From: Candidatus Aegiribacteria sp.
Lineage (GTDB): Bacteria > Fermentibacterota > Fermentibacteria > Fermentibacterales > JCC-6
Reading direction: 5' to 3'
Assembly (NCBI GenBank): GCA_030600545.1
Contig: JAUVLV010000006.1
Span: 1-64,000, forward strand
DNA: 64,000 nucleotides
Notes under the pieces: model-generated
Databases searched by the model: none
What the model was told of the DNA's origin: nothing
The model's input: the letters and a program-made list of their open reading frames with translations, nothing else
Made by a program: the position numbers and the translations under genes
Shown here: positions 36,286 through 46,124 of the stretch, piece by piece
How positions within the stretch are numbered: position 1 is the first letter of the stretch
How the letters are laid out: every line of letters begins with the position of its first letter

Positions 36286-36825
36286 CTACTCGGAATCAAC
36301 CTCTATGAGTTTCACATAAGAGATTCTATTTTCCATAAGTTTATCCCCACCACCTAGAAATTTCAGATCTACTACGAATGCTGCGCCTGCCACAATACAT
36401 CTGTCCCGGCGAAGCAGTGATACTGCCGCCATGGCCGACCCGCCAGTAGCTATAAGATCGTCTACGATCAGTACTCTGCTTCCGGCTGGAAGCGAATTCT
36501 TATGCATTTCAACAGTATTTGTACCGTACTCAAGGGAATACTCTTCGCTGACAGTATCGCCGGGCAGTTTCCCCGGTTTTCGAATAAGGACAAGCGGTAA
36601 ATCCTGTTTCGCCGCCATGACCGAACCGAATATGAATCCTCTTGATTCTATTGCGGCAATAGCATCGTATTCAAAACCTTCACATGCTTTTTCAAGATGC
36701 TTCACCGTATCATTCAAAGCCCCTGGATGGGTAAGAAGTGTCGTAATATCCTTGAAAATAACTCCCTCAATCGGAAAGTCGGGAATGTTACGAATATGAC
36801 TTTCCAGTTCCTCCAGATTCAGCAT
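36286..36825 (-). CDS. apt: Adenine phosphoribosyltransferase
   Basis: IRNIPDFPIEGVIFKDITTLL; AIESRGFIFG; VLIVDDLIATGGSAMAA. Confidence 0.95.
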   Translation of the reverse strand: MLNLEELESHIRNIPDFPIEGVIFKDITTLLTHPGALNDTVKHLEKACEGFEYDAIAAIESRGFIFGSVMAAKQDLPLVLIRKPGKLPGDTVSEEYSLEYGTNTVEMHKNSLPAGSRVLIVDDLIATGGSAMAAVSLLRRDRCIVAGAAFVVDLKFLGGGDKLMENRISYVKLIEVDSE

Positions 36826-37298
36826 AAATTCCCTCCAGTATTCTCAATAATGAAATCCAGTGCTTCCTCCGGTGAACTTACCGGTACTACTCCATCGATT
36901 CCGGCCCATTTTCCCATAGCGCAGACGGGTTTTCCGGCCTGGAGAGCGTAAGCTATTTCGGACAGTGTCCCATACATCCCGCCTACTGCTGCAACAACTC
37001 TTCCGGAGAGTGCGATTATTCTGTTTCGTGAAGTTCCCATACCTGTTACAATAACGGTCTCCACCCAGCGGTTAGCCTTCTGAGGGTCTGACCCCGGAAG
37101 AATTCCGATACTGTGGCCGCCCTTGAAAGCTACGCCACGACATACTGCTTCCATGATGCCGGTTCCACCGCCGCAAATGACAGTAAAACCGTTATCTGCC
37201 AGCAGCTTACCGAACTTCTCCGCCCAGGAGATCTCCTCATGATCAGCGGAAGCTCCACCGATTACGGATATTAGATTCGTTCTGATATCAGCCATCAA
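36819..37298 (-). CDS. TIGR00725-type / LOG-like nucleotide-binding family protein
   Basis: VIGGASADHEEISWAEKFGKLLADNGFTVICGGGTGIMEAVCRGV; SRNRIIALSGRVVAAVGGMYGTLSEIAYAL. Confidence 0.85.
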   Translation of the reverse strand: MMADIRTNLISVIGGASADHEEISWAEKFGKLLADNGFTVICGGGTGIMEAVCRGVAFKGGHSIGILPGSDPQKANRWVETVIVTGMGTSRNRIIALSGRVVAAVGGMYGTLSEIAYALQAGKPVCAMGKWAGIDGVVPVSSPEEALDFIIENTGGNLC

Positions 37299-37321
37299 TC
37301 TACTATCATCGTTAAATGGAA

Positions 37322-37399
<78 letters not shown>

Positions 37400-37458
37400 A
37401 CTACTGTTTCAGCCAAGCAAATTTACTATTTATACTGCTATTACGCAACATCGGAACT

Positions 37459-37980
37459 TCAGCTGGATCCAACCAGAAAACCGATACCTGCCAGAGTACC
37501 GGACATTATCAGAGTAATAATCGCTCCAGCGATTGCTACTCCAAGGGCTATTGCAGGAATTGCAAGCTTTTTAGGAATTCCGAACAGGAACGCGGCCACC
37601 GAACCTGTCCAGGCACCTGTTACCGGTAGAGGTATTGCCACAAATAGAGTCAGGCCGAGAGCTTCGTATTTTTCGATCTTCGTCCCGGCGCGTTTTCTGG
37701 CTTTTTCAAAAAGTACATCGAAAAACCTGTCGAATACTTTCCATCTCCTCAGGAACCTGCTGACCGGCTCCAGGAACCAGAGCAGGAATGGTACCGGCAG
37801 AAGGTTGCCAGCTACCGCAAGAAGGTAGATCTTCCACCATGGCCATGCCCACTGGCTGCTCATAACGGTCCATGCAATGGGAATGCTGCCACGGAGTTCA
37901 GTGAGAGGAAACGCTGAAAGGATCATCATCTGTACTTCCCCGGGAATTCCTCCAAGCCAGTGAAGCAGTGTTTCACCCAT
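37459..37980 (-). CDS. COG2426 small multidrug export family membrane protein
   Basis: FPLTELRGSIPIAW..LAVAGNLLPVPFLLWFLEPVSRFLRRWK..VAIPLPVTGAWTGSVAAFL. Confidence 0.88.
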   Translation of the reverse strand: MGETLLHWLGGIPGEVQMMILSAFPLTELRGSIPIAWTVMSSQWAWPWWKIYLLAVAGNLLPVPFLLWFLEPVSRFLRRWKVFDRFFDVLFEKARKRAGTKIEKYEALGLTLFVAIPLPVTGAWTGSVAAFLFGIPKKLAIPAIALGVAIAGAIITLIMSGTLAGIGFLVGSS

Positions 37981-38018
37981 AGGATCCCTTCATGCATACT
38001 GATTAAATGAATAAAGAA

Positions 38019-38095
38019 TGGTCGGGGCGACTGGATTCGAACCAGCGACCACTTGAACCCCATTCAAGTGCGCTACCGGACTGCGCCACGCCCCG
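38019..38095 (-). tRNA. tRNA-Pro (GGG), CCA encoded
   Basis: Reverse complement CGGGGCG..cttga-ATGGGGT-tcaag..GGTTCGAATCC..CGCCCCG-A-CCA. Confidence 0.93.
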
Positions 38096-38111
38096 ACCGA
38101 AGTGAGCAAAA

Positions 38112-38501
38112 TTACCCTTTATCACTCAGTTTGTCAACTGCCATTGGATCTCTGTCCAGTAAACAAATAATATCAGATATCTCTTTTTTTATGGAGTCGA
38201 TCATCTCAGCCGAAACCGTTGTATCCTCAAGCTTCAGTTCCATCTGCTCGTTCAGGTCGTCCATATCTTCTATCTTCTGCCTTGCTCCGTCAATCGTATA
38301 GCGTTCCTGGTAGAGCAGCCTGCTGATCAGCTTGATCAACCCTATATCTTCCTGCTTGTATACTCTGTTGCCGGACTGGTTCTTGGAAGGTTTCAACATT
38401 GTGAATGCAGTCTCCCAGTACCTCAGCACATGGGGCTTGAGTCCCGTTAGACTGCAAACCTCACTTATGGAATAATAGAGCTTTTCGCTGCTGGAATCCA
38501 A
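38112..38501 (-). CDS. MerR family transcriptional regulator
   Basis: YYSISEVCSLTGLKPHVLRYWETAFTMLKPSKNQSGNRVYKQEDIGLIKLI. Confidence 0.9.
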   Translation of the reverse strand: MDSSSEKLYYSISEVCSLTGLKPHVLRYWETAFTMLKPSKNQSGNRVYKQEDIGLIKLISRLLYQERYTIDGARQKIEDMDDLNEQMELKLEDTTVSAEMIDSIKKEISDIICLLDRDPMAVDKLSDKG

Positions 38502-38506
38502 TTCGG

Positions 38507-39253
38507 TTACTCCTTGCGTTTGAAAGCCTTTGTTACTTTTATCAACAATCTCTGAATGGGTGGTTTTTCAGCATCCTTCAGCTCTTCTATCTTCCTCATC
38601 ATGCGCAGTGCGCCCTCGTGCTCAGCATTCCACGAAAGAGCCTCATGAAGAGCCTTTTCAGCCAGCGCAAGCTGCCCCGCCTGAATGTATATACTGCCCA
38701 GCTTCACGAAGTTATTGAGGGTACTATACTCAACTTTGCAGACCACCTTCATATGGTTTACTGCCTCATGGTACCTTTTTCTTCCAAGGGACGCGGTAGC
38801 AAGAGCTTTACGCAGCTGAGCGTTGTCCGGATGTGTCTTCAGAAATATCTCCAGTATACGAGTGGCCTCCCAGAAGTTGTCTTTCCTGCACAATCCCTCA
38901 GCTTGTCTGATGGTCCGTTTGAGTTTTGCATCAAGACGGCGCATATCCGCCCCGGGTTTGGCTTCGTTCCTGATGATACGGGATTCAGAATCTTTTCCCC
39001 GATCCCCCTTCCGCTGATTAACACCTATGGACTCATCATAATCCGCCCGATTCTCAGGATTTGAAATTACCTGGTAGGCTTCATTTATAGCCATATACCT
39101 TTCGGTAAGCTTACGATCATCTCCTGTTACATCGGGATGGAGTTTCCTGGCAAGGTCATGATAGGCGTCTTCTATCTCATCATGTGAAACCTTGCAGCTA
39201 ACTCCCAGTACTTCGTAGAAAGTCTTTCCCGGATCATCCATTGTGTCAGTCAC
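38507..39253 (-). CDS. DnaJ domain protein with C-terminal TPR-like region
   Basis: TFYEVLGVSCKVSHDEIEDAYHDLARKLHPDVTGD..ISNPENRADYDES; TPR-like helices. Confidence 0.88.
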   Translation of the reverse strand: MTDTMDDPGKTFYEVLGVSCKVSHDEIEDAYHDLARKLHPDVTGDDRKLTERYMAINEAYQVISNPENRADYDESIGVNQRKGDRGKDSESRIIRNEAKPGADMRRLDAKLKRTIRQAEGLCRKDNFWEATRILEIFLKTHPDNAQLRKALATASLGRKRYHEAVNHMKVVCKVEYSTLNNFVKLGSIYIQAGQLALAEKALHEALSWNAEHEGALRMMRKIEELKDAEKPPIQRLLIKVTKAFKRKE

Positions 39254-40716
39254 TTCATAACTGTAAATCTCCGGCTGTCGCAGTTTCCTGCGCCATCAGA
39301 GATCCTGGCAGTATACACTCCCGCCGGTATTTCATCGGGAACATCCCAGATCACGCTGCCGGTTCCTGCTGCAAGATCGCTGGCTATAAATGAATGAACT
39401 ATCCTGCCGCTGGTGTCATAAACAACCACGTCAACAACTGATACAGTGGGAGAGGTTATTCTGAAAACAGCGCTTGATACTACAGGGTTCGGGTATACCG
39501 TATCAAGCGAAAGTACTGGTTCAATTTCCACTTCACCCTCTCCGTTTATTCCAACGTAATTCAGGGCGGCAAAACAGAACAGAATGTTCATAGGACGGCA
39601 CTCGTTACATATCCTGACTATTTCCAACGTGTCGTTCTGTGAGCCCCAGAAACCGTTGTCATCAACCTCAGGTGTCATCGGATACATCCTTGCAACGTCT
39701 TCTCCGCAGTAACTCCAGTCGTTCTGTTCTCCGTTCACATTGTAGAGTATTTGCCATGCCGTGCCGTATTCGTAACCGTTCCCTGCCGTCATGATTTCGG
39801 ACCAGCCTACGAACATTTCATTGTCTGGAGCCAGAATATCTTCGTAACCCCACGGATAGAGCAGATAACCGCCATAAGTATGATAATTCATTGCTCCTAT
39901 CGGCTCGATACTGATTATGAAATCTCTCTGAACCTGTGTTTCTGGTTCTGAAAATGCGGAAGTCCCGCGGTAGGTTTGATCGTATGGATATGGGCTTGAT
40001 CCATAATCATCGTAACCCCACATGTATCCCCAGTTCCTGTTCAGATCGACTCCATCACCTCCCGCGCTCCAGTTCATGTTCTTTCTCTGATTCCCACCAT
40101 TAGGCATGTTGAATGCATAACCATCAGGATTTGCGATGGGTACGAAGTAAACTTCTGTATTGTCAAGTATCCATGCGGCCCTTGTGTCACCACCGTCGTA
40201 ATTGCTTGTGAGCCACATGGCGAAATCGATCAGTACCGAGTTGCCACCCGGTTCCCTGGCGTGAATAAGAGAAGAGAAGTAGATGGGTGGTTTGTAACCA
40301 GATGTCGAGCTGGTCATTCTGATCATGTATATATCACGATCCTCATATGACTGTCCGATTGTAGCGGGGGTATCAACAAGGTCGCTGTAATCTTCCGAAA
40401 GACCGCACCAGAAAGCCCAGTTTTCCTCCGGGCTGTAGTAATAACCGCCGTCATTCAAATTTTCCGGAAGCAGCTCTCCCCATTCCTTTGGAAGAACTTC
40501 ATAATTGTGAGAAAGAAGGGCAGCCTGATCTACATCCTTCTCCGGCAGCATGATATCCACATATTCTCCTCTGATATCAACGTTAGCTACATCGTACCCA
40601 TCTTCTATAAGTTTCATCGCAAAACCCCTGGAGACATCGTACAATCTTACCAGTCTGTCCGCCTCAGCGGAAGAAGAAAGAGCTACAATTACGAAAACCA
40701 GAAAGTACTTTTTCAT
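39250..40716 (-). CDS. Secreted zinc carboxypeptidase (M14) with C-terminal FlgD/T9SS-like sorting domain (start at MKKYFLVFV)
   Basis: IYFSSLIHAREPGGNSVLIDFAMWL; VYFVPIANPDGYAFN..GVDLNRNWGYMWGYD; FSEPETQ; YPNPVVSSAVFRI..VYDTSGRIVHSF..GVYTARISDG. Confidence 0.93.
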   Translation of the reverse strand: MKKYFLVFVIVALSSSAEADRLVRLYDVSRGFAMKLIEDGYDVANVDIRGEYVDIMLPEKDVDQAALLSHNYEVLPKEWGELLPENLNDGGYYYSPEENWAFWCGLSEDYSDLVDTPATIGQSYEDRDIYMIRMTSSTSGYKPPIYFSSLIHAREPGGNSVLIDFAMWLTSNYDGGDTRAAWILDNTEVYFVPIANPDGYAFNMPNGGNQRKNMNWSAGGDGVDLNRNWGYMWGYDDYGSSPYPYDQTYRGTSAFSEPETQVQRDFIISIEPIGAMNYHTYGGYLLYPWGYEDILAPDNEMFVGWSEIMTAGNGYEYGTAWQILYNVNGEQNDWSYCGEDVARMYPMTPEVDDNGFWGSQNDTLEIVRICNECRPMNILFCFAALNYVGINGEGEVEIEPVLSLDTVYPNPVVSSAVFRITSPTVSVVDVVVYDTSGRIVHSFIASDLAAGTGSVIWDVPDEIPAGVYTARISDGAGNCDSRRFTVMK

Positions 40717-40735
40717 TGAAATCTCCTTGCAAAGA

Positions 40736-40764
40736 TTGACTTCCAACGTTTCAGGGCTTAGAAT
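40736..40764 (+). promoter_or_regulatory. Sigma70-like promoter for rpsT
   Basis: TTGACT - 17 nt - TAGAAT, ~63 nt upstream of the TTG start. Confidence 0.6.
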
Positions 40765-40826
40765 CCTTTCCTGCTGAAACAATGTATTAATTCTAGTATC
40801 ATCTAATTTGTGAAAGGAGTCTCCTC

Positions 40827-41060
40827 TTGGCAAGGAGCAAACAGTCACTCAAACGCCGCAGAACCGATGCAGTCAAGGCAAAAAGGAACCGCAGTAAAAT
40901 GCGTGAGCTCAGAAGCGCCATCAAAAGTGTAAATGAATCTGACACACCTGAAAACAGAGAAAAAGCCCTGCGCAAAGCCCAGAGCCTGATAGACAAAGCA
41001 TCCAAAATTCGTCTTCTTCATCCTAATAAGGCAAGCAGGCTGAAGCATTCCATAATGTAG
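40827..41060 (+). CDS. rpsT: 30S ribosomal protein S20 (TTG start)
   Basis: ARSKQSLKRRRTDAVKAKRNRSKMRELRSAIKSV..ALRKAQSLIDKASKIRLLHPNKASRLKHSI. Confidence 0.93.
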   Translation: MARSKQSLKRRRTDAVKAKRNRSKMRELRSAIKSVNESDTPENREKALRKAQSLIDKASKIRLLHPNKASRLKHSIM

Positions 41061-41064
41061 CAAT

Positions 41065-41095
41065 ACGGACCCTATTTCGAACTTGAAGGGTCCGT
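41065..41095 (+). terminator. Hairpin after rpsT (possible terminator, weak U-tract)
   Basis: acggaccct / agggtccgt perfect 9 bp stem. Confidence 0.5.
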
Positions 41096-41154
41096 CTGCT
41101 GCACTCCAGGCATCTATCCGAGATAATTCTCCTGTCATCTTCTGGAAATGAATA

Positions 41155-41191
41155 TTGACATTATCCGTTCTTTTGTTAGATTGCTCTAACA
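41155..41191 (+). promoter_or_regulatory. Promoter/operator of the DtxR-FeoB operon
   Basis: TTGACA at 41155-41160 and perfect inverted repeat TGTTAGA-TTGC-TCTAACA at 41174-41191 over the -10 area, just before the regulator gene. Confidence 0.65.
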
Positions 41192-41208
41192 GAAATAGAG
41201 GTGTCTAT

Positions 41209-41988
41209 ATGTCAAATAGTGAAAACGGAATCACAGGATCACTTGAGGATTACCTTGAAACCATATATAGGATTCTCGGAAGAAGCTCCGTCGCCAGGGT
41301 CAGGGATATCGCTGAGGAGATGAAAGTAAGCCCTGCTTCAGTTACACCCGCCATGAAACGCCTGGCAGAAAAAAAACTGATCAAATACTCAAAACGCAAC
41401 TACATTGAATTTACCGAAAAGGGCCTCTTCATAGCGCGCCGCACAATGACCCGTCACAATCTGCTCTCCCGTTTTCTCACGGAAATTCTTGGAATCAACA
41501 AAGAACAGGCCGAGACAGACGCCTGTTCTATGGAACATTTCCTTTCAGAAAATTCGATGGAACGGCTGGCTGCTTTCTTCGAATTTCTTGCGGCCTGCCC
41601 GGATCTGCAGTTCCTGATAGATAATGGATTCAGCAAGTGCCTGGAAGGAGAAACCGAACAGCTTTCCCGGTGTAGATGGTCAATCTGTCCGCTGATGAAT
41701 CACGATCCGGATGATAATGATAAGGGGCTGGAGCTTATACGTCTTATAGATATTGATCCGGGTTCATCCAGAATAATCGCACGTATAAACGCCGATAAGC
41801 AGGTAAGAAAACAACTCATCGATTCAGGCTTCATCCAGGGAGCAAACATTATTCTAAGCCGTCCGGGAAGTAATGATCTGCCATGCATCGTAAAGCTTGA
41901 CGGATACGATCAGGAGCTGCCCCTTGAAATAGCTGAATGTGTTCTTGTACATCCCGAAGGCGAAGGAAAACATGAGTATGAGAAATAG
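41209..41988 (+). CDS. DtxR/MntR family metal-dependent regulator with C-terminal FeoA/SH3-like domain
   Basis: SLEDYLETIYRILGRSSVARVRDIAEEMKVSPASVTPAMKRLAEKKLIKYSKRNYIEFTEKG. Confidence 0.92.
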   Translation: MSNSENGITGSLEDYLETIYRILGRSSVARVRDIAEEMKVSPASVTPAMKRLAEKKLIKYSKRNYIEFTEKGLFIARRTMTRHNLLSRFLTEILGINKEQAETDACSMEHFLSENSMERLAAFFEFLAACPDLQFLIDNGFSKCLEGETEQLSRCRWSICPLMNHDPDDNDKGLELIRLIDIDPGSSRIIARINADKQVRKQLIDSGFIQGANIILSRPGSNDLPCIVKLDGYDQELPLEIAECVLVHPEGEGKHEYEK

Positions 41989-42598
41989 AAGAGGAAGAAA
42001 TCGCGGCAGGGGCAGAGGAGCAGTGTTCGCGAATACTGCAAGACCGGGCTATCCTCTGACCATGGCATCATCAGACGAATACGTAAGAGTTGTGACGATA
42101 ACCACCGATCATGCCGCAGAGAACAGACTTGTAAGCATGGGCATCAACCCGGGAGCCCTCCTTCATGTCATCTCTGCCTCGGGGAGCGGTCCCATAGTAG
42201 TAGCAAGAGACGAAACAAGGTTTGGAATAGACAGAAAAACCGCATGGCATGTAAGGGTGGTACCGGCCTCTTCCAATACAGTTAATACTGCTTATCCTGC
42301 TTTCTGCGATGATAACTGCAGAGGATGTTCCTACAGAACCGAAATGATGAAGGCCGAGTACGGTGAAAGCGTAACTCTTGATTCTCTGAAAGATGCAGAA
42401 ACGGGCACGATAATTTCCATACGAGGCAGAGGTGTAACAGTAGACCGGCTCAGAAAAATGGGGTTCAGGAAGGGAACACCTGTCAAAATGGTCCGCAACC
42501 TGCATCATCCTGATTCCGTAATCGTAGTTATTGAGGGAAAACAGGTGGAAATCGCGGGATGGGACGCTCTGCATGTCATCCTTGAGGTAAACCGATGA
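41972..42598 (+). CDS. FeoA-domain protein (two FeoA-like repeats), basic N-terminus
   Basis: AAENRLVSMGINPGALLHVI..GPIVVARDETRFGIDRKTA; VDRLRKMGFRKGTPVKMVRN. Confidence 0.82.
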   Translation: MSMRNRRGRNRGRGRGAVFANTARPGYPLTMASSDEYVRVVTITTDHAAENRLVSMGINPGALLHVISASGSGPIVVARDETRFGIDRKTAWHVRVVPASSNTVNTAYPAFCDDNCRGCSYRTEMMKAEYGESVTLDSLKDAETGTIISIRGRGVTVDRLRKMGFRKGTPVKMVRNLHHPDSVIVVIEGKQVEIAGWDALHVILEVNR

Positions 42599-44688
42599 AT
42601 CAGACTATTCCTGTTATCGCTCTTGCCGGAAACCCCAATTCAGGTAAAACCTCGATATTCAACGCACTTACCGGCGCAAGGCAGCACGTTGCCAATTATC
42701 CCGGAATCACCGTGGAGATCAAGGAGGGAAAAGCCCATTCAGGTGAGCTGACCGCAAGAGTAATAGACCTGCCGGGAACCTATAGCCTTACGCCCTACTC
42801 TCCGGATGAGGTTGCCGCAAGGGATTACCTTCTTGAACAGCATCCGGATGTTGTGATCCATGTGGTTGATTCATCCAACCTTGAGCGCAACCTCTACCTC
42901 ACCACACAGCTTATGGAACTTGGTGTACCTGTAATAATCGCCCTGAATATGATCGATATTGCCGAGGCCAGGGGAATAAGAATCGATTCGGAAGGTCTTT
43001 CCAGAATACTTGGAATACCCGTAATCCGCACCATAGGCAACAGAGGGACAGGCGCTGACGAGCTGCTGCAGAAGGCTTTGAGTGTAGCCGGGGAAAGAAC
43101 CAGCTGGATCCCGATAGATCTCTCCTACGGACAATCTTCAGATGAAGCTCTGAAGATACTGAAGATGAAGATAAGGGAAGCGAAACTCCTTGGCGATATG
43201 GTTCCTCCCGGATGGCTGGCTCTTCGACTTCTTGAGCAGGATTCGCATACAATTAACAGAGTAGAAAAACTTCATTTACCCGCAGGTGACGAAATACTGA
43301 ATCTGTCTGCCGACCTGGCGGACGGGGTCTTCAGGGAAATGAACGACGAAACCGAAGGTGTCATCGCCGATCACAGGTACGGATTTGTCGCGGGTGTGGT
43401 CAAACGTGTGAAAAGCAAACCTGCGGTAAACAGAGTATACCTTTCAGACAGGATGGATACATTCCTGACAAATCCCGTTCTTGGCCCGATTGTGATGGCT
43501 GCTGTACTCTTCGGTCTGTTTCAGTTCACATTTTTCATAAGTGATACACCTATTACGTGGATGGAAGAATTCTTCATCTGGCTTCACAATATCGCATGGG
43601 GCGTCCTGCCTGAGGGTTTCCTCAGATCAATGGTAGTAAACGGAGCCATCGACGGTGTCGGAGGTGTAGTCGGCTTTGTACCCCTTATCATGTTCATGTT
43701 CTTTTTCATAGCCATTCTTGAAGATACCGGTTATATGGCCAGGATAGCGTTTCTTATGGACAGAATATTCCGAAAGTTCGGACTTCATGGGAATTCCATC
43801 GTCCCCTTTATAATATCAGGTGGAATAACTGGAGGATGCGCAGTACCCGGTATAATGGCCGCCAGGACACTCAGGGATCCAAAAGAAAGATTCGCCACCA
43901 TATTTTCTGTCCCCTTTATGAACTGCGGCGCTAAACTTCCGATATACGCCCTTCTTATTGCAGCTTTTTTCTCCGCACATGAAGGCACAATGCTGTTTCT
44001 GCTTACCATTATTTCATGGTCATTCGCGATGATTTCCGCTAAATTGCTGCGTTCTACGATACTGAAGGGAGAATCGACCTCTTTCGTTCTTGAGCTCCCC
44101 CCTTACAGGCTCCCTTCCCTCAAGAGCCTCCTCATACATATGTGGCAGAGGACATGGCTCTACCTACGGAAGGCAGGAACAGTAATCCTTTTCGCCTCGA
44201 TCGTTATGTGGGCTCTTATGACATTTCCCACTCTGCCGCTGGACCGGGCATCCTCGCTGACCGGCAACGAACTCGCACAGGTAAAACTATCGTATTCGTT
44301 TGCGGGAAGGGCCGGCAGGATCTTCGAGAACATCACAAAACCGCTGATGGGATTTGACTGGAAAACCGATGTAGCGCTTATTGGAGGATTCGCAGCCAAG
44401 GAAATCGTGGTTTCCACCCTTGGTACGGTCTATTCAATGGGAGAGATTGACGCTGAGGAATCTTCATCACTTTCGGAAAGACTGGCCAATGAAGCGGGGT
44501 GGAACCCGGTGATGGCATTTGCCCTTATCATGTTTACAATGCTGTACATTCCGTGCATAGCCACAGTAGCTGTCATCAAACGTGAAACCCGTTCATGGAA
44601 ATGGGCGGGATTTGCCGTTGTCTATACAACAGGTATTGCGGCGATTGTATCGACAATTGTATACCAGATAGGGATGCTGTTCTACTGA
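42595..44688 (+). CDS. feoB: Ferrous iron transport protein B
   Basis: IALAGNPNSGKTSIFNALTGARQHVANYPGITVE; DLPGTYSLTPYSPDEVAARDYLL; GFVPLIMFMFFFIAILEDTGYMARIAFLMD; GCAVPGIMAARTL. Confidence 0.97.
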   Translation: MNQTIPVIALAGNPNSGKTSIFNALTGARQHVANYPGITVEIKEGKAHSGELTARVIDLPGTYSLTPYSPDEVAARDYLLEQHPDVVIHVVDSSNLERNLYLTTQLMELGVPVIIALNMIDIAEARGIRIDSEGLSRILGIPVIRTIGNRGTGADELLQKALSVAGERTSWIPIDLSYGQSSDEALKILKMKIREAKLLGDMVPPGWLALRLLEQDSHTINRVEKLHLPAGDEILNLSADLADGVFREMNDETEGVIADHRYGFVAGVVKRVKSKPAVNRVYLSDRMDTFLTNPVLGPIVMAAVLFGLFQFTFFISDTPITWMEEFFIWLHNIAWGVLPEGFLRSMVVNGAIDGVGGVVGFVPLIMFMFFFIAILEDTGYMARIAFLMDRIFRKFGLHGNSIVPFIISGGITGGCAVPGIMAARTLRDPKERFATIFSVPFMNCGAKLPIYALLIAAFFSAHEGTMLFLLTIISWSFAMISAKLLRSTILKGESTSFVLELPPYRLPSLKSLLIHMWQRTWLYLRKAGTVILFASIVMWALMTFPTLPLDRASSLTGNELAQVKLSYSFAGRAGRIFENITKPLMGFDWKTDVALIGGFAAKEIVVSTLGTVYSMGEIDAEESSSLSERLANEAGWNPVMAFALIMFTMLYIPCIATVAVIKRETRSWKWAGFAVVYTTGIAAIVSTIVYQIGMLFY

Positions 44689-44701
44689 CCCCCGGGCGTT
44701 T

Positions 44702-45964
44702 TCAGATTACGAATCCAGGTTCAAGCATGGTGTTCTTGGGTATAACAATTATGCCATCGCGAATGGAGAAGAGATCCGAAGAGTATTCCTGAACACCCTC
44801 TCTGTTCTCAAGCCTGCACCTGTTACCTATTCTGGCATTCTTATCGATGATGGCGTTTTTAATAACACAGTTCTCGCCAATTCCAAGCGGCAGCATTTCA
44901 CTGCTTTTGTTCCTGGGATCGAGGTAGTGACCTTCCCAGTAATCTGAACCCATGAATACACATCTTTCCATCACGGTTCCGTTTCGCACTTTGCCGCGGA
45001 GACCTACAATACACTTATTGAATGATACTCCGTTTACATCTGAAGCATCACATATGATCGTATCGTTCAGTGTACAGTTATTTATCCTCGCCCCGGGAAG
45101 AGCCCGCGCACGGGTATAAAGTGGTGAAAAACTCGTATACATGTCAAAATCAGGATTTGAAGTAGCCATATCCAGATTGGCCTTGAAGAAACTGGATATC
45201 GTACCTATATCCGACCAGTATCCGTTGAATGTATGTGAAGCCACTCTGTATGATCCAATGGAATGGGGTATGATCTCCTTCCCGAAATCGATAACATCGG
45301 GTTCCGCTTCAAGAACCTTCCTTAGAACATCCGATGAGAACATGTAGATTCCCATGCTTCCCAGATAGGGCCTTGAAACCGTAGTTCCCATCTGAGTGCT
45401 CTTCAGCCCTTCCAGTTCCTCTTCCGGGGGTTTTTCTCTGAATTCAGTGATAATTCCGTCTTCGCCTACCTTCATAATACCCATGGATGGAGCCTCGGCC
45501 GCGGTGACCGGTTTGGTTGCTATTGTTATGTCGGCTTTGCTGTTTTCATGATAGTCGGCGAATTCATTGAAATCCATCCTGTAAAGCTGATCACCGGAGA
45601 GTATCAGAACCAGATCAGGGTAGTAGCTGCTTATATACTTGAGACTCTGTCTTACAGCGTCAGCTGTTCCCTGGAACCATTCCCTGTTCTCATCGGTCTG
45701 TTCAGCCGCAAGAATAGAAATAAAACCATCGGTGAACCTGTCAAACTTGTACGTGCGTGCTACATGCTTGTTCAGGCTCTCGCTGTTATACTGAGTAAGT
45801 ACCAGCATGTGTCTGATCTGATCGTTAATGCAGTTTGAGATCGGAATATCTATTAACCTGTACTTGCCGCCTATGGGAACTGCAGGTTTGCTTCTGTCAC
45901 GAGTAAGGGGAAAAAGCCTTGTTCCCCTTCCTCCACCAAGAATTACAGCGATAATTCTTCTCAT
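44702..45964 (-). CDS. glgC: Glucose-1-phosphate adenylyltransferase
   Basis: IIAVILGGGRGTRLFPLTRDRSKPAVPIGGKYRLIDIPISNCINDQIRHMLVLTQYNSESLNKHV; WFQGTADAVRQ; LILSGDQLYRMDF. Confidence 0.96.
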   Translation of the reverse strand: MRRIIAVILGGGRGTRLFPLTRDRSKPAVPIGGKYRLIDIPISNCINDQIRHMLVLTQYNSESLNKHVARTYKFDRFTDGFISILAAEQTDENREWFQGTADAVRQSLKYISSYYPDLVLILSGDQLYRMDFNEFADYHENSKADITIATKPVTAAEAPSMGIMKVGEDGIITEFREKPPEEELEGLKSTQMGTTVSRPYLGSMGIYMFSSDVLRKVLEAEPDVIDFGKEIIPHSIGSYRVASHTFNGYWSDIGTISSFFKANLDMATSNPDFDMYTSFSPLYTRARALPGARINNCTLNDTIICDASDVNGVSFNKCIVGLRGKVRNGTVMERCVFMGSDYWEGHYLDPRNKSSEMLPLGIGENCVIKNAIIDKNARIGNRCRLENREGVQEYSSDLFSIRDGIIVIPKNTMLEPGFVI

Positions 45965-46071
45965 CTCTCCTCCTGGATTATCTTTTTGACAATAGAACCA
46001 CATGTCGCGGTAGAGTCAAGGAGTAAAATAGCTCTGTAGTATTCGAATATAGAACATTATTAAACCTGAAC

Positions 46072-46108
46072 TTGACATTTCTTAAAGTATTTATATATTT
46101 TCTTTAAG
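46072..46108 (+). promoter_or_regulatory. Promoter with flanking inverted repeat for the DUF2089 module
   Basis: TTGACA (46072-77), 16 nt, TATATT (46094-99); CTTAAAG (46081-87) / CTTTAAG (46102-08) bracket the -10. Confidence 0.55.
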
Positions 46109-46124
46109 ATATTGGAGGTTTGAT

